The position numbers and the translations under genes were made by a program. Of a DNA stretch of 64,000 nucleotides, positions 7,538 through 15,764 are shown piece by piece. The notes under the pieces are model-generated. The model worked only from the letters and a program-made list of their open reading frames with translations. It made no database searches and was not told the origin of the DNA. Positions within the stretch are counted from its first letter, which is position 1. Each line of letters starts with the position of its first letter. Source of the stretch: Parapedobacter tibetensis (GTDB taxonomy: Bacteria; Bacteroidota; Bacteroidia; Sphingobacteriales; Sphingobacteriaceae); assembly GCF_024704835.1 (NCBI RefSeq), contig NZ_JAMXBE010000019.1, positions 25,036 through 89,035 on the forward strand, given 5' to 3'.

Positions 7538-9097
7538 ATGAACATTACAAGAACTTATTTAATTCATTTTCTATTGTTACTTTTTTGCGGAACGCTTTTG
7601 AGCGCCTGCAAAAACCAGAGCGGTGTATCGCCGAAGACAGGCGTTGCATATAACGATCCCTATAATGGGGGGCTCCAAATCAACAGGAAAGTGAAGGAGG
7701 GCCCGGGACCAGGGTTGGTGGTCATTGAGGGTGGCACATTCGTGATGGGCGGTAGCCTTAACGAAGATATCACCTATGCCCATGACAATCTCAAACGCCG
7801 GGTAACGGTGGCATCGTTTTATATGGATGAGACTGAGGTGTCCAACGCCGATTGGCTGGAATACCTCCATTGGCTCAACCAAAATTTCCCTGACGACAAG
7901 GAACTTTACTACAATGCCATTCCGGACACCTTGGCATGGCGCCACCCGCTCTCATACAATGAACCCTATGTAGATCTCTACCTACGGCACCCAGCATACC
8001 AGGATTACCCTGTGGTTGGCATCACATGGGAACAAGCCAACGACTATTGCGTATGGCGCACAGACCGCGTGAATGAACATATCCTCCGTCAAAAGGGAGC
8101 ATTGGTCGATTATAAAACACTTGCCGAATCGCAAGCACGCCCTGGTGAGCCATTCAATACCGACATTTACCTCAACGGGCAGTATAAGGGCGAAGGCATT
8201 GACGGCGAACAGATGCCGAAGGATAATACACCGGGTGCGGAAGATGGCGCACGTAGGACAGTAAGGATGGAAGATGGTGTGCTTAAGCAACCTTATCGTC
8301 TCCCTACAGAAGCTGAGTGGGAATATGCCGCTTTGGGGTTAGTGGGAAATACTGAATACGGCAACGTCGAAGGCAGCAAGGTCTATCCATGGAATGGATT
8401 GGGAGTTCGCTCGCCGAAAAGGCGTACCCAGGGATTGATGATGGCTAATTTCAAGATTACGGGAGGCGACAACATGGGCGTAGCAGGCTATCTCAATGAT
8501 GGGGGCGATATCACTGTATCCGTTACCAACTACCTTCCCAATGATTATGGATTATACAACATGGCCGGCAACGTCAATGAGTGGGTAAGTGACGTCTATC
8601 GTCAACTATCGTATGAGGATTTTGAAGATTTCAATCCTTTCCGAGGCAACGTATATATGGACAAACAATATGAAGATGCCGAGAAAGGCATCATTGCTAA
8701 AGATAAATACGGCCGTCCCATAAAAGTGCCTGCCACAGCCCCTCGCAAGCAGACCTGGGAAGAACTGCAGGCCGCCACCAATGATTCCGAACAGACGGAT
8801 TTCCAACACGATGTGCGGGGATTTGCCGATGAACCGAATGATGAACTTTATGGTGTAACCACTTTGGTCAATAACAAATCAAGGGTATACAAAGGTGGTT
8901 CATGGAATGACCGTGCTTACTGGCTCAATCCGGCCACACGACGTTATCTGCAACAAGATGAATCGAATGCCATGATAGGGTTTCGATGCGCGATGACATT
9001 GGTGGGCTCGCCTGAAGTAAATACGAGCGTGAAGCCCAGTTTCCCGGCAAATCGCTCCAAAGCACAAGGAGGCAAAAAAATATTGGGGATCTTCTAA
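7538..9097 (+). CDS. gldJ: GldJ-type gliding motility/type IX secretion lipoprotein
   Basis: 519 residues. Lipobox Cys24 (LLSAC) predicts an outer-membrane lipoprotein. The rest is an SUMF1/formylglycine-enzyme-like fold: VVIEGGTFVMGG near residue 62, FYMDETEVSNADWLEYL, PYRLPTEAEWEYAALG near 250, NMAGNVNEWVSDVYR and a terminal GGSWNDRAYWLNPATRR with MIGFRCAM. GldJ and GldK share this fold; the spacing and the N-terminal Asn/Tyr-rich segment favour GldJ. In Flavobacterium GldJ is required for gliding and for stability of GldK in the type IX secretion apparatus. It stands alone here between ispF and glmS. Confidence in the family is high, and a little lower for J over K. Confidence 0.82.
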   Translation: MNITRTYLIHFLLLLFCGTLLSACKNQSGVSPKTGVAYNDPYNGGLQINRKVKEGPGPGLVVIEGGTFVMGGSLNEDITYAHDNLKRRVTVASFYMDETEVSNADWLEYLHWLNQNFPDDKELYYNAIPDTLAWRHPLSYNEPYVDLYLRHPAYQDYPVVGITWEQANDYCVWRTDRVNEHILRQKGALVDYKTLAESQARPGEPFNTDIYLNGQYKGEGIDGEQMPKDNTPGAEDGARRTVRMEDGVLKQPYRLPTEAEWEYAALGLVGNTEYGNVEGSKVYPWNGLGVRSPKRRTQGLMMANFKITGGDNMGVAGYLNDGGDITVSVTNYLPNDYGLYNMAGNVNEWVSDVYRQLSYEDFEDFNPFRGNVYMDKQYEDAEKGIIAKDKYGRPIKVPATAPRKQTWEELQAATNDSEQTDFQHDVRGFADEPNDELYGVTTLVNNKSRVYKGGSWNDRAYWLNPATRRYLQQDESNAMIGFRCAMTLVGSPEVNTSVKPSFPANRSKAQGGKKILGIF

Positions 9098-9132
9098 CAC
9101 ATCCGATAACAAAGAAACAAACGCGCCCCCAA

Positions 9133-10968
9133 CTACTCCACTGTCACAGACTTGGCGAGGTTACGGGGTTGGTCTACATTGCATCCACGCAGAAGCGCGG
9201 TATGGTACGACAACAATTGTAACGGTACAGTGGCTAACAGCGGAAGGAGCGCCTCTTCGGCATCCGGAATTTCAATGACATAATCCGCCAATTCTCTCAC
9301 GGCAGTATCCCCTTCAGTTACGATGGCGATGACCCGTCCCTTTCGGGCTTTCACTTCCTGTATGTTGCTGATAACCTTTTCATATGAAGAGTTTTTGGTA
9401 GCTATCACTACTACGGGCATTTCCTTATCAATCAAGGCGATGGGTCCGTGTTTCATTTCGGCAGCAGGATACCCCTCAGCATGGATGTAGGATATTTCCT
9501 TGAGCTTCAAGGCCCCTTCCAATGCCACAGGGAAACCGATACCTCTTCCTAAGAAGATGGCATTTGTAGAATCCTTGATTTCGGAGGCAATATATTGGGT
9601 AGCCTCATCACATTTCAAAGCCCTTTCGACTAATAAAGGTGCATCTTCAAGGGCGGTGAGCAGTTCTACCAGCTTGCTTTGGGGCAACGTGCCTCGCAGT
9701 TGTGCGGTATATAAGGCAATTAAGGTGAGTACCGTCACTTGGGCAGTAAAGGCCTTGGTGGAAGCCACCCCAATTTCTGGCCCCGCATGGGTATAAACCC
9801 CACCGTGTGTCAACCTCGGTATGGAGGAACCTACCACATTACATATCCCCAATATGGTAGCCCCACGTTCCTTCGCCAACTCCACGGCGGCCATGGTATC
9901 GGCCGTTTCGCCCGATTGTGAAATGGCAATGACGATATCTTTTTCCGTAATAATCGGGTTTCGGTACCTGAATTCGGAAGCATATTCTACCCCTACGGGT
10001 ACACGTGCATATTCCTCGATAAGATATTCACCCACTAGACCTGCATGCCATGAGGTGCCGCAAGCCACGATAATAATCCGGTCGGCATTGCGAAGTTTCT
10101 CTGCATATTCTTTAATTCCGCCCAATTGCACTTTGCCTTCCTGCGGATAAATCCGCCCCCGCATGCAATCACGGATGGAGCGGGGCTGTTCATGGATCTC
10201 CTTAAGCATGAAGTGCTCATATCCTGCTTTTTCAAGCATCTCTAAATGCATTTCCAATTTTTGGATATAGGGCGTCTGCACTTCGTTATCGATGTTTTTC
10301 AGGAGCAATGCATCATCACTAATAAAGGCGATTTCCTGATCTTTGAGGTAAACCACATTACGTGTATATTCAATAATCGGGGAAGCGTCTGATGCGATAA
10401 AATATTCCTTTTCACCTATCCCTATAACCATTGGGCTACCTTTTCGTGCTGCAACCAATTGGTTCGGATGTTCTCGGTCGGCAATCACGATGGCATATGC
10501 ACCGACCACTTGGGTGAGCGCAATTCGGACAGCTTCCAGCAAATCCGTGTTTTCCGCTTCCATGATATCTGCAATCAGATGGATCAGCACTTCCGTATCG
10601 GTATCGCTCTTAAACGTATGCCCTCTGCTCGCCAATTCTTCCTTCAAGGTGGCATAATTTTCTATAATGCCGTTATGCACGATCGCTAAGCGTTCGTCTT
10701 CCGAAAAATGCGGGTGCGCATTGCGGTCGGATGGTTCCCCGTGTGTAGCCCACCGGGTATGGCCGATCCCTACCCTTCCGCGCAAATCCTTGCCTTCGGC
10801 AAAGGCTTCCAAATCGGTTACCTTTCCGGCTTTTTTATAACTATTAATTCCTTGGGCGACAAGTGCGATGCCGGCGCTATCATACCCACGGTATTCGAGG
10901 CGTTTCAATCCTTTTACAATGATGGGCCATGCTTCTTTTTGGCCAATATATCCTACTATTCCACACAT
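9133..10968 (-). CDS. glmS: Glutamine--fructose-6-phosphate aminotransferase (isomerising)
   Basis: 611 residues, full length. The N-terminal nucleophile Cys2 is in MCGIVGYIG, followed by the class II glutaminase features GHTRWATHGEPSDRNAHPH and HNGIIENY. Two SIS domains follow (about 285-415 with CGTSWHAGLVGEYLIEE and SQSGETADTMAA; about 460-600 with GRGIGFPVALEGALKLKE), ending DQPRNLAKSVTVE. It makes glucosamine 6-phosphate from fructose 6-phosphate and glutamine, the entry to cell-wall and LPS amino sugars. No ribozyme-like leader is recognisable in the 85-nt predicted leader. It follows the DUF4270/starch-synthase-like genes in the common order of this phylum. Confidence 0.98.
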   Translation of the reverse strand: MCGIVGYIGQKEAWPIIVKGLKRLEYRGYDSAGIALVAQGINSYKKAGKVTDLEAFAEGKDLRGRVGIGHTRWATHGEPSDRNAHPHFSEDERLAIVHNGIIENYATLKEELASRGHTFKSDTDTEVLIHLIADIMEAENTDLLEAVRIALTQVVGAYAIVIADREHPNQLVAARKGSPMVIGIGEKEYFIASDASPIIEYTRNVVYLKDQEIAFISDDALLLKNIDNEVQTPYIQKLEMHLEMLEKAGYEHFMLKEIHEQPRSIRDCMRGRIYPQEGKVQLGGIKEYAEKLRNADRIIIVACGTSWHAGLVGEYLIEEYARVPVGVEYASEFRYRNPIITEKDIVIAISQSGETADTMAAVELAKERGATILGICNVVGSSIPRLTHGGVYTHAGPEIGVASTKAFTAQVTVLTLIALYTAQLRGTLPQSKLVELLTALEDAPLLVERALKCDEATQYIASEIKDSTNAIFLGRGIGFPVALEGALKLKEISYIHAEGYPAAEMKHGPIALIDKEMPVVVIATKNSSYEKVISNIQEVKARKGRVIAIVTEGDTAVRELADYVIEIPDAEEALLPLLATVPLQLLSYHTALLRGCNVDQPRNLAKSVTVE

Positions 10969-11058
10969 AGTTCAAATTTGTTTTTTTATTTCCTCATGCT
11001 TATAGACCGCAATGATGGATTCCGGTTAAGTTTCTTTGTAATTCAGCAATTATTTTGC

Positions 11059-11066
11059 CAAAGCTA
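11059..11066 (-). promoter_or_regulatory. Probable -7 box of glmS
   Basis: The reverse strand reads TAGCTTTG, matching TAnnTTTG, about 90 bases ahead of the glmS ATG. The -33 region coincides with the terminator of the upstream gene and no strong TTTG is seen. Confidence 0.45.
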
Positions 11067-11077
11067 CAACAATTTAC

Positions 11078-11112
11078 AAAAAAAAAGCATCCACCTACCG
11101 GCGGATGCTTTT
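11078..11112 (-). terminator. Rho-independent terminator after the DUF4270 gene
   Basis: On the reverse strand GCATCC pairs with GGATGC around a 10-base loop and is followed directly by nine T. It lies 31 bases after the DUF4270 stop and just ahead of the glmS promoter, separating the two transcripts. Confidence 0.85.
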
Positions 11113-11142
11113 CCATGTACCTAATATATTTCCATCCGTATA

Positions 11143-12606
11143 TCAATTATCGGATGGGGTGTAATAGATATTCAGTTTCATCTTGAATTCAGCGCTATTT
11201 CCCCCACCTATGACAGCCCTGCTACCGGTGTTCAATCCCGGTTGGAAAGGAACCAAGGGATCGGATGTAGATGCCGGTGCGATAAAGAATTCACTGCTAT
11301 TGATCTTTCCGAGGAGCAGGTCCTGGATATATGAAGTAAGATGGAAAACATACCGCTTCTGATCATTTTTGTAATCTCCCCCGAAAGCCATCCAATGACC
11401 GTATCGATACCAAAGGCTACGTCTGTCTCCTAAGAAATTGTTGCCACTGTTCCGTGAATCCCCATCGGGTATGGGCTGCCGCTGTCCAGCGATATCCTCC
11501 CGGTAAAGGGTAAGCCGGGGAGCTTGTGCATCAAATGTACTTCCTGACGTTTCGGAATCTACATAAAGTACCAGTTCCGCTTTATTTACGGCGATTCTTC
11601 GCCCTTTCAAGGAATCAATGTAAGGGATCTGCAGGCGGGTCCGGAGACCAGTAGGTGCCAGCAAATACAATGTTTCGAAATTGCCATTGGGATTACCCAA
11701 TTGAGCCTGCACAGCCGCTGTATATTCATGTTTTACGGCTGAGGAAATCCTTGGGAACGTGGAACCCGTGGAGGTTTGCACGGTCGTTGGCAAAAACGTG
11801 CGGACAGTATCAATAGCTGCATCATCCCCCTCTTCTCCATTGGGTTGCCGGTAAGTAAGCTCGATGCCCGTCACATTGTTTACACCCCTGAAGGTAACTA
11901 ATCCGCCAATTCCCTCCATTGCACTTTCATCCACCTGCAAATAAAGTCCTTTCACATGGCTATTGAAACCCACCTCGGTAGAAAGCAGGGCCGAATCAAC
12001 CGATTCACTGAGCAGTCCTTTGAAAAAACTGGGTGAGAGTGCTATACGCAACTGAGGTTCGGCTTTTACTAAGGAATCTTTCCCATCGATATGCCTGATG
12101 ACGCTGATACTGTCGGTGTTTTTATAAGCAAAGCGGTTGATTGTTCTAGACCCGATAACGTCTTCTTTAGCCATCCACTGTTTTGTGGAATACTCCCCAA
12201 CCACATACACTTCATCCAATTGCCGAACCTGTAGCGGGAATGTGGAATTAACCGTATCTCCGAAGTACTCTGACCCATAAGGAAGTACAAGTATAACAGA
12301 ATCTATCTCCGCATCGGAGCGGATACGGGGCACTGTTGTAGGCTTGCCAATGGCTAGCGCGAGGTCCGCTACGGTCTTTCCGATCACTGGATCATCAAAC
12401 ACCCCGAAAGTCGTTTGGCTGAACGAAGCCGACCGAGCACTGTCGTCGCGGAGCGTTACCGTACGCAGTGAAAGTGTATCCGTCAATACACCCACAACCT
12501 CCATATCTGGATCTACATCCAGTCCTATTCCAGATGGGTTTTTACAACTACCCAAAACAAAAAGACTTATCAACAGGGTCAATAAGTCTTTGGTATGATA
12601 CTTCAT
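11143..12606 (-). CDS. DUF4270 family lipoprotein
   Basis: 487 residues. Signal peptide with lipobox Cys21 (VLGSC), then GIGLDVDPD, the conserved start of DUF4270 proteins. The body is beta-rich, with motifs such as IDSVILVLPY and a C-terminal YVFHLTSYIQDLLLGKI followed by AVIGGG. DUF4270 proteins are Bacteroidota surface or periplasmic lipoproteins of unknown function, regularly encoded next to a starch-synthase-like gene and glmS, as here. The ATG at 12606 begins MKYHTKDLL, a good signal peptide. It ends at its own terminator and may be transcribed from the starch-synthase-like gene 103 bases upstream. Confidence 0.85.
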   Translation of the reverse strand: MKYHTKDLLTLLISLFVLGSCKNPSGIGLDVDPDMEVVGVLTDTLSLRTVTLRDDSARSASFSQTTFGVFDDPVIGKTVADLALAIGKPTTVPRIRSDAEIDSVILVLPYGSEYFGDTVNSTFPLQVRQLDEVYVVGEYSTKQWMAKEDVIGSRTINRFAYKNTDSISVIRHIDGKDSLVKAEPQLRIALSPSFFKGLLSESVDSALLSTEVGFNSHVKGLYLQVDESAMEGIGGLVTFRGVNNVTGIELTYRQPNGEEGDDAAIDTVRTFLPTTVQTSTGSTFPRISSAVKHEYTAAVQAQLGNPNGNFETLYLLAPTGLRTRLQIPYIDSLKGRRIAVNKAELVLYVDSETSGSTFDAQAPRLTLYREDIAGQRQPIPDGDSRNSGNNFLGDRRSLWYRYGHWMAFGGDYKNDQKRYVFHLTSYIQDLLLGKINSSEFFIAPASTSDPLVPFQPGLNTGSRAVIGGGNSAEFKMKLNIYYTPSDN

Positions 12607-12708
12607 TCGAATGCTGTTTGTTCTTTAAATGACCAAATGGAACATGCATGTTGGCTTGTCTTATTGGCAAACATGCATGTTTAATTAGCAAAGAAATTAA
12701 ACCAAAAA

Positions 12709-13539
12709 TTATGCTTCCACTTCCGTCTCAAGCTCCACGCTTGAAAACTGCTCGTAAAGGTTACAATAATTTTCGAATTCTTCGGTGTTTTCCAGCTCAA
12801 ATACTGGAATATCGCCATTTTTAACAATATTTAACACTTGCTCATCCACGGCCTCGCCGCTAAGTACCACGGCATCCGAATAAGCCAACGCACCTTGATA
12901 CAAGCCAGCGTAGTCGGCGGCACCATAAGGTGCTACATCATCGGCCGTCATATTGCCCGTTAATGCTATTTCCGCGAAATTTTCACCCAAAGAAGTGTCA
13001 AAATCTTCTTTATAAAGGGAATAAATCACTTTAGCATCCTTGAAAGTGGGGTCATCTTTATACGCGGTCTTCACATATGCCGGTATCAATGCACTCATCC
13101 ATCCATGGCAATGGATCACATCCGGTGACCATCCTAATTTTTTAACAGTCTCCAACGCACCCTTACAGAAAAATACAGTACGCTCATTATTGTCGTCATA
13201 GAACTTGCCGCAGTCATCGCAAAACACATGCTTACGTTGGAAATATTCCTCGTTATCCAAAAAATACACCTGCATGCGCGCTGCCGGTATGGAAGCAACT
13301 TTGATGATCAATGGGTTGTCATTGTTGTCTACAACAATGTTCATCCCTGAAAGTCTGATAACCTCATGCAAACGGTTACGCCGCTCATTGATATTGCCAA
13401 AACGAGGCATCAAAATACGGATTTCGTATCCTTTTTCCTGCATAGCTTGTGGCAATTGGCGGGTGATTTCAGAAATTTTACTTAGTTCGAGGAAAGGCGA
13501 CATCTCGTGGGTAACAAACAGTATCTTCGTTTTTGCCAT
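12709..13539 (-). CDS. Starch/glycogen synthase N-terminal-domain protein, probably not a full synthase
   Basis: 276 residues from the ATG at 13539. It resembles only the N-terminal GT5 domain of glycogen synthases: KILFVTHEMSPFLE, then PDVIHCHGWMSALIPAYVK, and ends with an acidic tail. True GT5 enzymes of about 480 residues carry a KxGGL ADP-glucose-binding motif after the first strand; here the position reads LSKISEITRQL, with no GG, and the C-terminal nucleotide-binding domain is absent. Homologues of this size are conserved next to panC in Bacteroidota, so this is a stable family rather than a broken gene. Its function is not known. It diverges from panC. Confidence 0.8.
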   Translation of the reverse strand: MAKTKILFVTHEMSPFLELSKISEITRQLPQAMQEKGYEIRILMPRFGNINERRNRLHEVIRLSGMNIVVDNNDNPLIIKVASIPAARMQVYFLDNEEYFQRKHVFCDDCGKFYDDNNERTVFFCKGALETVKKLGWSPDVIHCHGWMSALIPAYVKTAYKDDPTFKDAKVIYSLYKEDFDTSLGENFAEIALTGNMTADDVAPYGAADYAGLYQGALAYSDAVVLSGEAVDEQVLNIVKNGDIPVFELENTEEFENYCNLYEQFSSVELETEVEA

Positions 13540-13585
13540 CTCCAAATATTTGTTTTTTTTTAATTAGAAAAGTAAAATCGGTTTG

Positions 13586-13593
13586 CAAAGATA
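13586..13593 (-). promoter_or_regulatory. Probable -7 box of the starch-synthase-like gene
   Basis: The reverse strand reads TATCTTTG, an exact TAnnTTTG match, 47 bases ahead of the ATG at 13539. Confidence 0.5.
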
Positions 13594-13658
13594 ATCATTT
13601 TTTATCAAAATAACAATTAGTTGCCCAGCCTGCCAATAAGATAACGCAAAAAATTACC

Positions 13659-13677
13659 ATTTTTGTCGAACAAAAAT
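13659..13677. promoter_or_regulatory. 8-bp inverted repeat just ahead of panC
   Basis: ATTTTTGT and ACAAAAAT flank a 3-base CGA spacer, 12 bases before the preferred panC start. It could be an operator or a leader hairpin; being short and AT-rich it may also be chance. Confidence 0.3.
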
Positions 13678-13689
13678 TCGTTTGAACCA

Positions 13690-14532
13690 TTGGAAATAGT
13701 TAAGACCAAGGAATCATTGCACCAGCATCTGCAATCTTATCGCAACGATAGGTTGCGCATTGCTTTTGTGCCCACCATGGGGGGCCTGCATCAAGGCCAC
13801 ATTGCCCTGATCAACCATGCGAAAACATTGGCCGATATGGTGGTATGCAGTATTTTCGTGAACCCGACGCAATTCAATGACCCAAGAGACTTGGAAAAAT
13901 ACCCACGCCCTATCGAAAAAGACACCAACATGTTGGCTCAAGCTGGTTGCGATGTGCTTTTCAAGCCAGAAGTGGAGGAAATGTACGGGCAGGATGAACA
14001 ATGGCATATTAATCTCGGACACCTGGACAACGTGTTGGAAGGTCTGCACCGCCCTGGGCATTTCCAGGGGGTCACGCAGATTGTTAAAAAACTATTCGAT
14101 GCCGTGCAACCCGATATAGCATGCTTTGGTCAAAAGGATTTCCAACAGTTCAAGGTGGTGGAGCAGCTGGTAATCCAGCTACAGCTGCCCATAACATTGG
14201 AAATGTGCCCTACCGTTAGGGAACCGGATGGATTGGCCATGAGCTCACGTAATGTGCGGTTATCGGAAAACGGACGTAAACAAGCCCTCGCGCTTTATCA
14301 AACCTTATTGCAAACCAAGGCCGGCCTGCATAGAAAAAGCATCAGAACCTTGCGGGATGATGCGATCAACATGTTGGAAAACAACCCCGGTATCCGACTG
14401 GAATACTTCGCTATACATGATACGGAATCTTTTACAGAAGCAGATAGTCTGGTGAAAAATCAGCAATTGGTGGCATTAGTTGCTGCTTGGGTAGACGGCA
14501 TAAGGCTTATTGACAATATGCTGTTAACGTAA
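13690..14532 (+). CDS. panC: Pantothenate synthetase
   Basis: 280 residues from TTG at 13690, which gives MEIVKTKESL, the normal PanC N-terminus; an earlier TTG at 13663 adds nine atypical residues across an inverted repeat. The HIGH-like motif is in PTMGGLHQGHIALI, followed by VNPTQFNDPRDLEKYPR, GQKDFQQF and the KMSKS-equivalent MSSRNVRLS. It ligates pantoate and beta-alanine using ATP. The product of panD, encoded 197 bases downstream, supplies beta-alanine, so the two genes complete the last steps of pantothenate synthesis together. No ATG alternative exists near the N-terminus. Confidence 0.95.
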   Translation: MEIVKTKESLHQHLQSYRNDRLRIAFVPTMGGLHQGHIALINHAKTLADMVVCSIFVNPTQFNDPRDLEKYPRPIEKDTNMLAQAGCDVLFKPEVEEMYGQDEQWHINLGHLDNVLEGLHRPGHFQGVTQIVKKLFDAVQPDIACFGQKDFQQFKVVEQLVIQLQLPITLEMCPTVREPDGLAMSSRNVRLSENGRKQALALYQTLLQTKAGLHRKSIRTLRDDAINMLENNPGIRLEYFAIHDTESFTEADSLVKNQQLVALVAAWVDGIRLIDNMLLT

Positions 14533-14552
14533 CGTTGGAACGGGTGTACATA

Positions 14553-14608
14553 AACCGAGCAGAGCGAGCTCATCAAGGATAACCGAGCAAAGCGAGCTCA
14601 TCGAAGAT
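14553..14608. repeat. Tandem 28-bp repeat between panC and panD
   Basis: Two 28-base units beginning AACCGAGCA and containing GCGAGCTCATC follow each other directly, with three differences. A GC-rich tract (14635-14684, CACGCAGAGACCACAAAGG) follows that resembles the degenerate intergenic repeats common in many genomes. No coding potential. Confidence 0.75.
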
Positions 14609-14717
14609 AAATGCAGCAATCTATTTAAAAGGGTTCACGCAGAGACCACAAAGGCGCTCCGCTTTCTCGCGAAGGCCACTAAGGAATGGGCTTGGCAAAC
14701 ATTATTTATATTTTCCG

Positions 14718-14725
14718 TATCTTTG
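14718..14725 (+). promoter_or_regulatory. Probable -7 box of panD, placing the start site at the ATG
   Basis: TATCTTTG matches TAnnTTTG exactly and ends 4 bases before the panD ATG. A CTTGG at 14691-14695 is a loose -33 element. Because the box is normally centred near -7, transcription would begin within about 0-3 bases of the start codon. Confidence 0.55.
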
Positions 14726-14729
14726 CACC

Positions 14730-15077
14730 ATGATTATCGAGGTATTGAAATCCAAGATCCATCGGGTACGTGTCACGCAAGCTGAATTGAATTACGTGGG
14801 CAGTATTACGATTGATGAGGATTTGATGGATGCTGCAAACATCGTTGCCAACGAAAAAGTGCAGATTGTGAACAACAATAATGGGGCACGATTCGAAACC
14901 TACGTCATCAAAGGTGAACGCGGATCGGGCATCATCTGCCTCAATGGCGCTGCAGCACGTTTAGTGCAAGTGGGTGATATCATCATCGTTATTTCCTACG
15001 CGCAAATGGATATCGAGGAAGCCAGGAAACACGAACCCACCTTGGTGTTTCCGGACGAGAACAATCGGTTGATTTAA
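14730..15077 (+). CDS. panD: Aspartate 1-decarboxylase
   Basis: 115 residues. The self-processing site is visible as YVGS (Gly-Ser, about residues 24-25), where cleavage produces the pyruvoyl cofactor on Ser25. Other family motifs are [13 protein letters not shown] at the N-terminus, [17 protein letters not shown] and [13 protein letters not shown]. It decarboxylates aspartate to beta-alanine for PanC. The length is usual for bacterial PanD. It appears to be transcribed from its own promoter, possibly as a leaderless message. Confidence 0.97.
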   Translation: MIIEVLKSKIHRVRVTQAELNYVGSITIDEDLMDAANIVANEKVQIVNNNNGARFETYVIKGERGSGIICLNGAAARLVQVGDIIIVISYAQMDIEEARKHEPTLVFPDENNRLI

Positions 15078-15149
15078 TTTATTTGATACTCACCTACAGT
15101 ATGTTATGATATTTAATTAAAAATGTTAGACTAATCAAACTTTTTCGTT

Positions 15150-15211
15150 TATCTTTGTGGCATTGTATTCAACATGATACAATAACCGTGTTTATTTTGT
15201 GATTATCTTTG
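15150..15211 (+). promoter_or_regulatory. Two TATCTTTG boxes with a 7-bp inverted repeat between them
   Basis: Exact TAnnTTTG boxes lie at 15150-15157 and 15204-15211. Between them ATTGTAT (15162-15168) and ATACAAT (15177-15183) form a perfect inverted repeat with an 8-base spacer, at the expected start site of the first promoter. That is the position of a repressor operator for the His-rich/TonB/thioredoxin genes downstream. The regulator is not identifiable from sequence. Confidence 0.45.
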
Positions 15212-15233
15212 TATCACTGTTAGTTAGTCAAAT

Positions 15234-15599
15234 GTGAGATGGAATAGCAACATACGTTCGAGTGTCGCCCTTTTTCAGGTGATTTTGTTCTGCTTAATCA
15301 CAGTAAGTGGAACGATCTTTATGCATAAGCATAAGACCGCCGATGGACGGATTGTTATCCACACCCACCCCTACAATTTAAAAAAAGACCCTGACGCATC
15401 CAAGCATCACCATTCTGATAGTGAGGTACATTTATTGGATGCGGTCTTCCAAGGCAGCTTCATCTGTACGGACTTCACCCACTATGAGCAGCCTGTCATT
15501 ATACCGATAAGTGTCGCTTACCATGCGTACAGGGCATTGAGCCCGCAAACCAATCCGTTCCTCCATATTTACTTAAGAGGGCCGCCGCATAGCTGTTAA
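15234..15599 (+). CDS. Small His-rich membrane-anchored or exported protein
   Basis: 121 residues from a GTG; no ATG keeps the N-terminus and an in-frame stop lies just upstream. One hydrophobic segment (about 12-30, VALFQVILFCLITVSGTIF) is followed at once by a His-dense stretch (MHKHKTADGRIVIHTHPYN ... KHHHSDSEVH) that could bind transition metal. It has no family I can name. It precedes a TonB-dependent receptor with a CNIC motif and a thioredoxin-like protein, so the three probably act together on a metal or redox ligand at the envelope. Non-ATG start, so moderate confidence in the exact N-terminus. Confidence 0.7.
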   Translation: MRWNSNIRSSVALFQVILFCLITVSGTIFMHKHKTADGRIVIHTHPYNLKKDPDASKHHHSDSEVHLLDAVFQGSFICTDFTHYEQPVIIPISVAYHAYRALSPQTNPFLHIYLRGPPHSC

Positions 15600-15764
15600 A
15601 ACTTACGCGACTTCAAACGTCGGTCTAGTTACTACCCCCGCCCTTCGGGTTATTTCAAATTTTTCGCTCGATGACCTTAATCAATGGTTCATGATAACCA
15701 TCCGTTATTTGTGGTCATCAGCTTATTGTCAGTCATATATTACTCACTTCTATTTTCAAATCTA

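Noticed and set aside
10969..11058. glmS ribozyme in the leader of glmS
   Set aside because: The roughly 90-base leader is AT-rich without the multi-stem core expected; the ribozyme is known mainly from Gram-positive bacteria.
13663..13689. Earlier TTG start of panC
   Set aside because: Nine extra residues are not part of PanC and the TTG overlaps an inverted repeat; TTG at 13690 gives the usual N-terminus.
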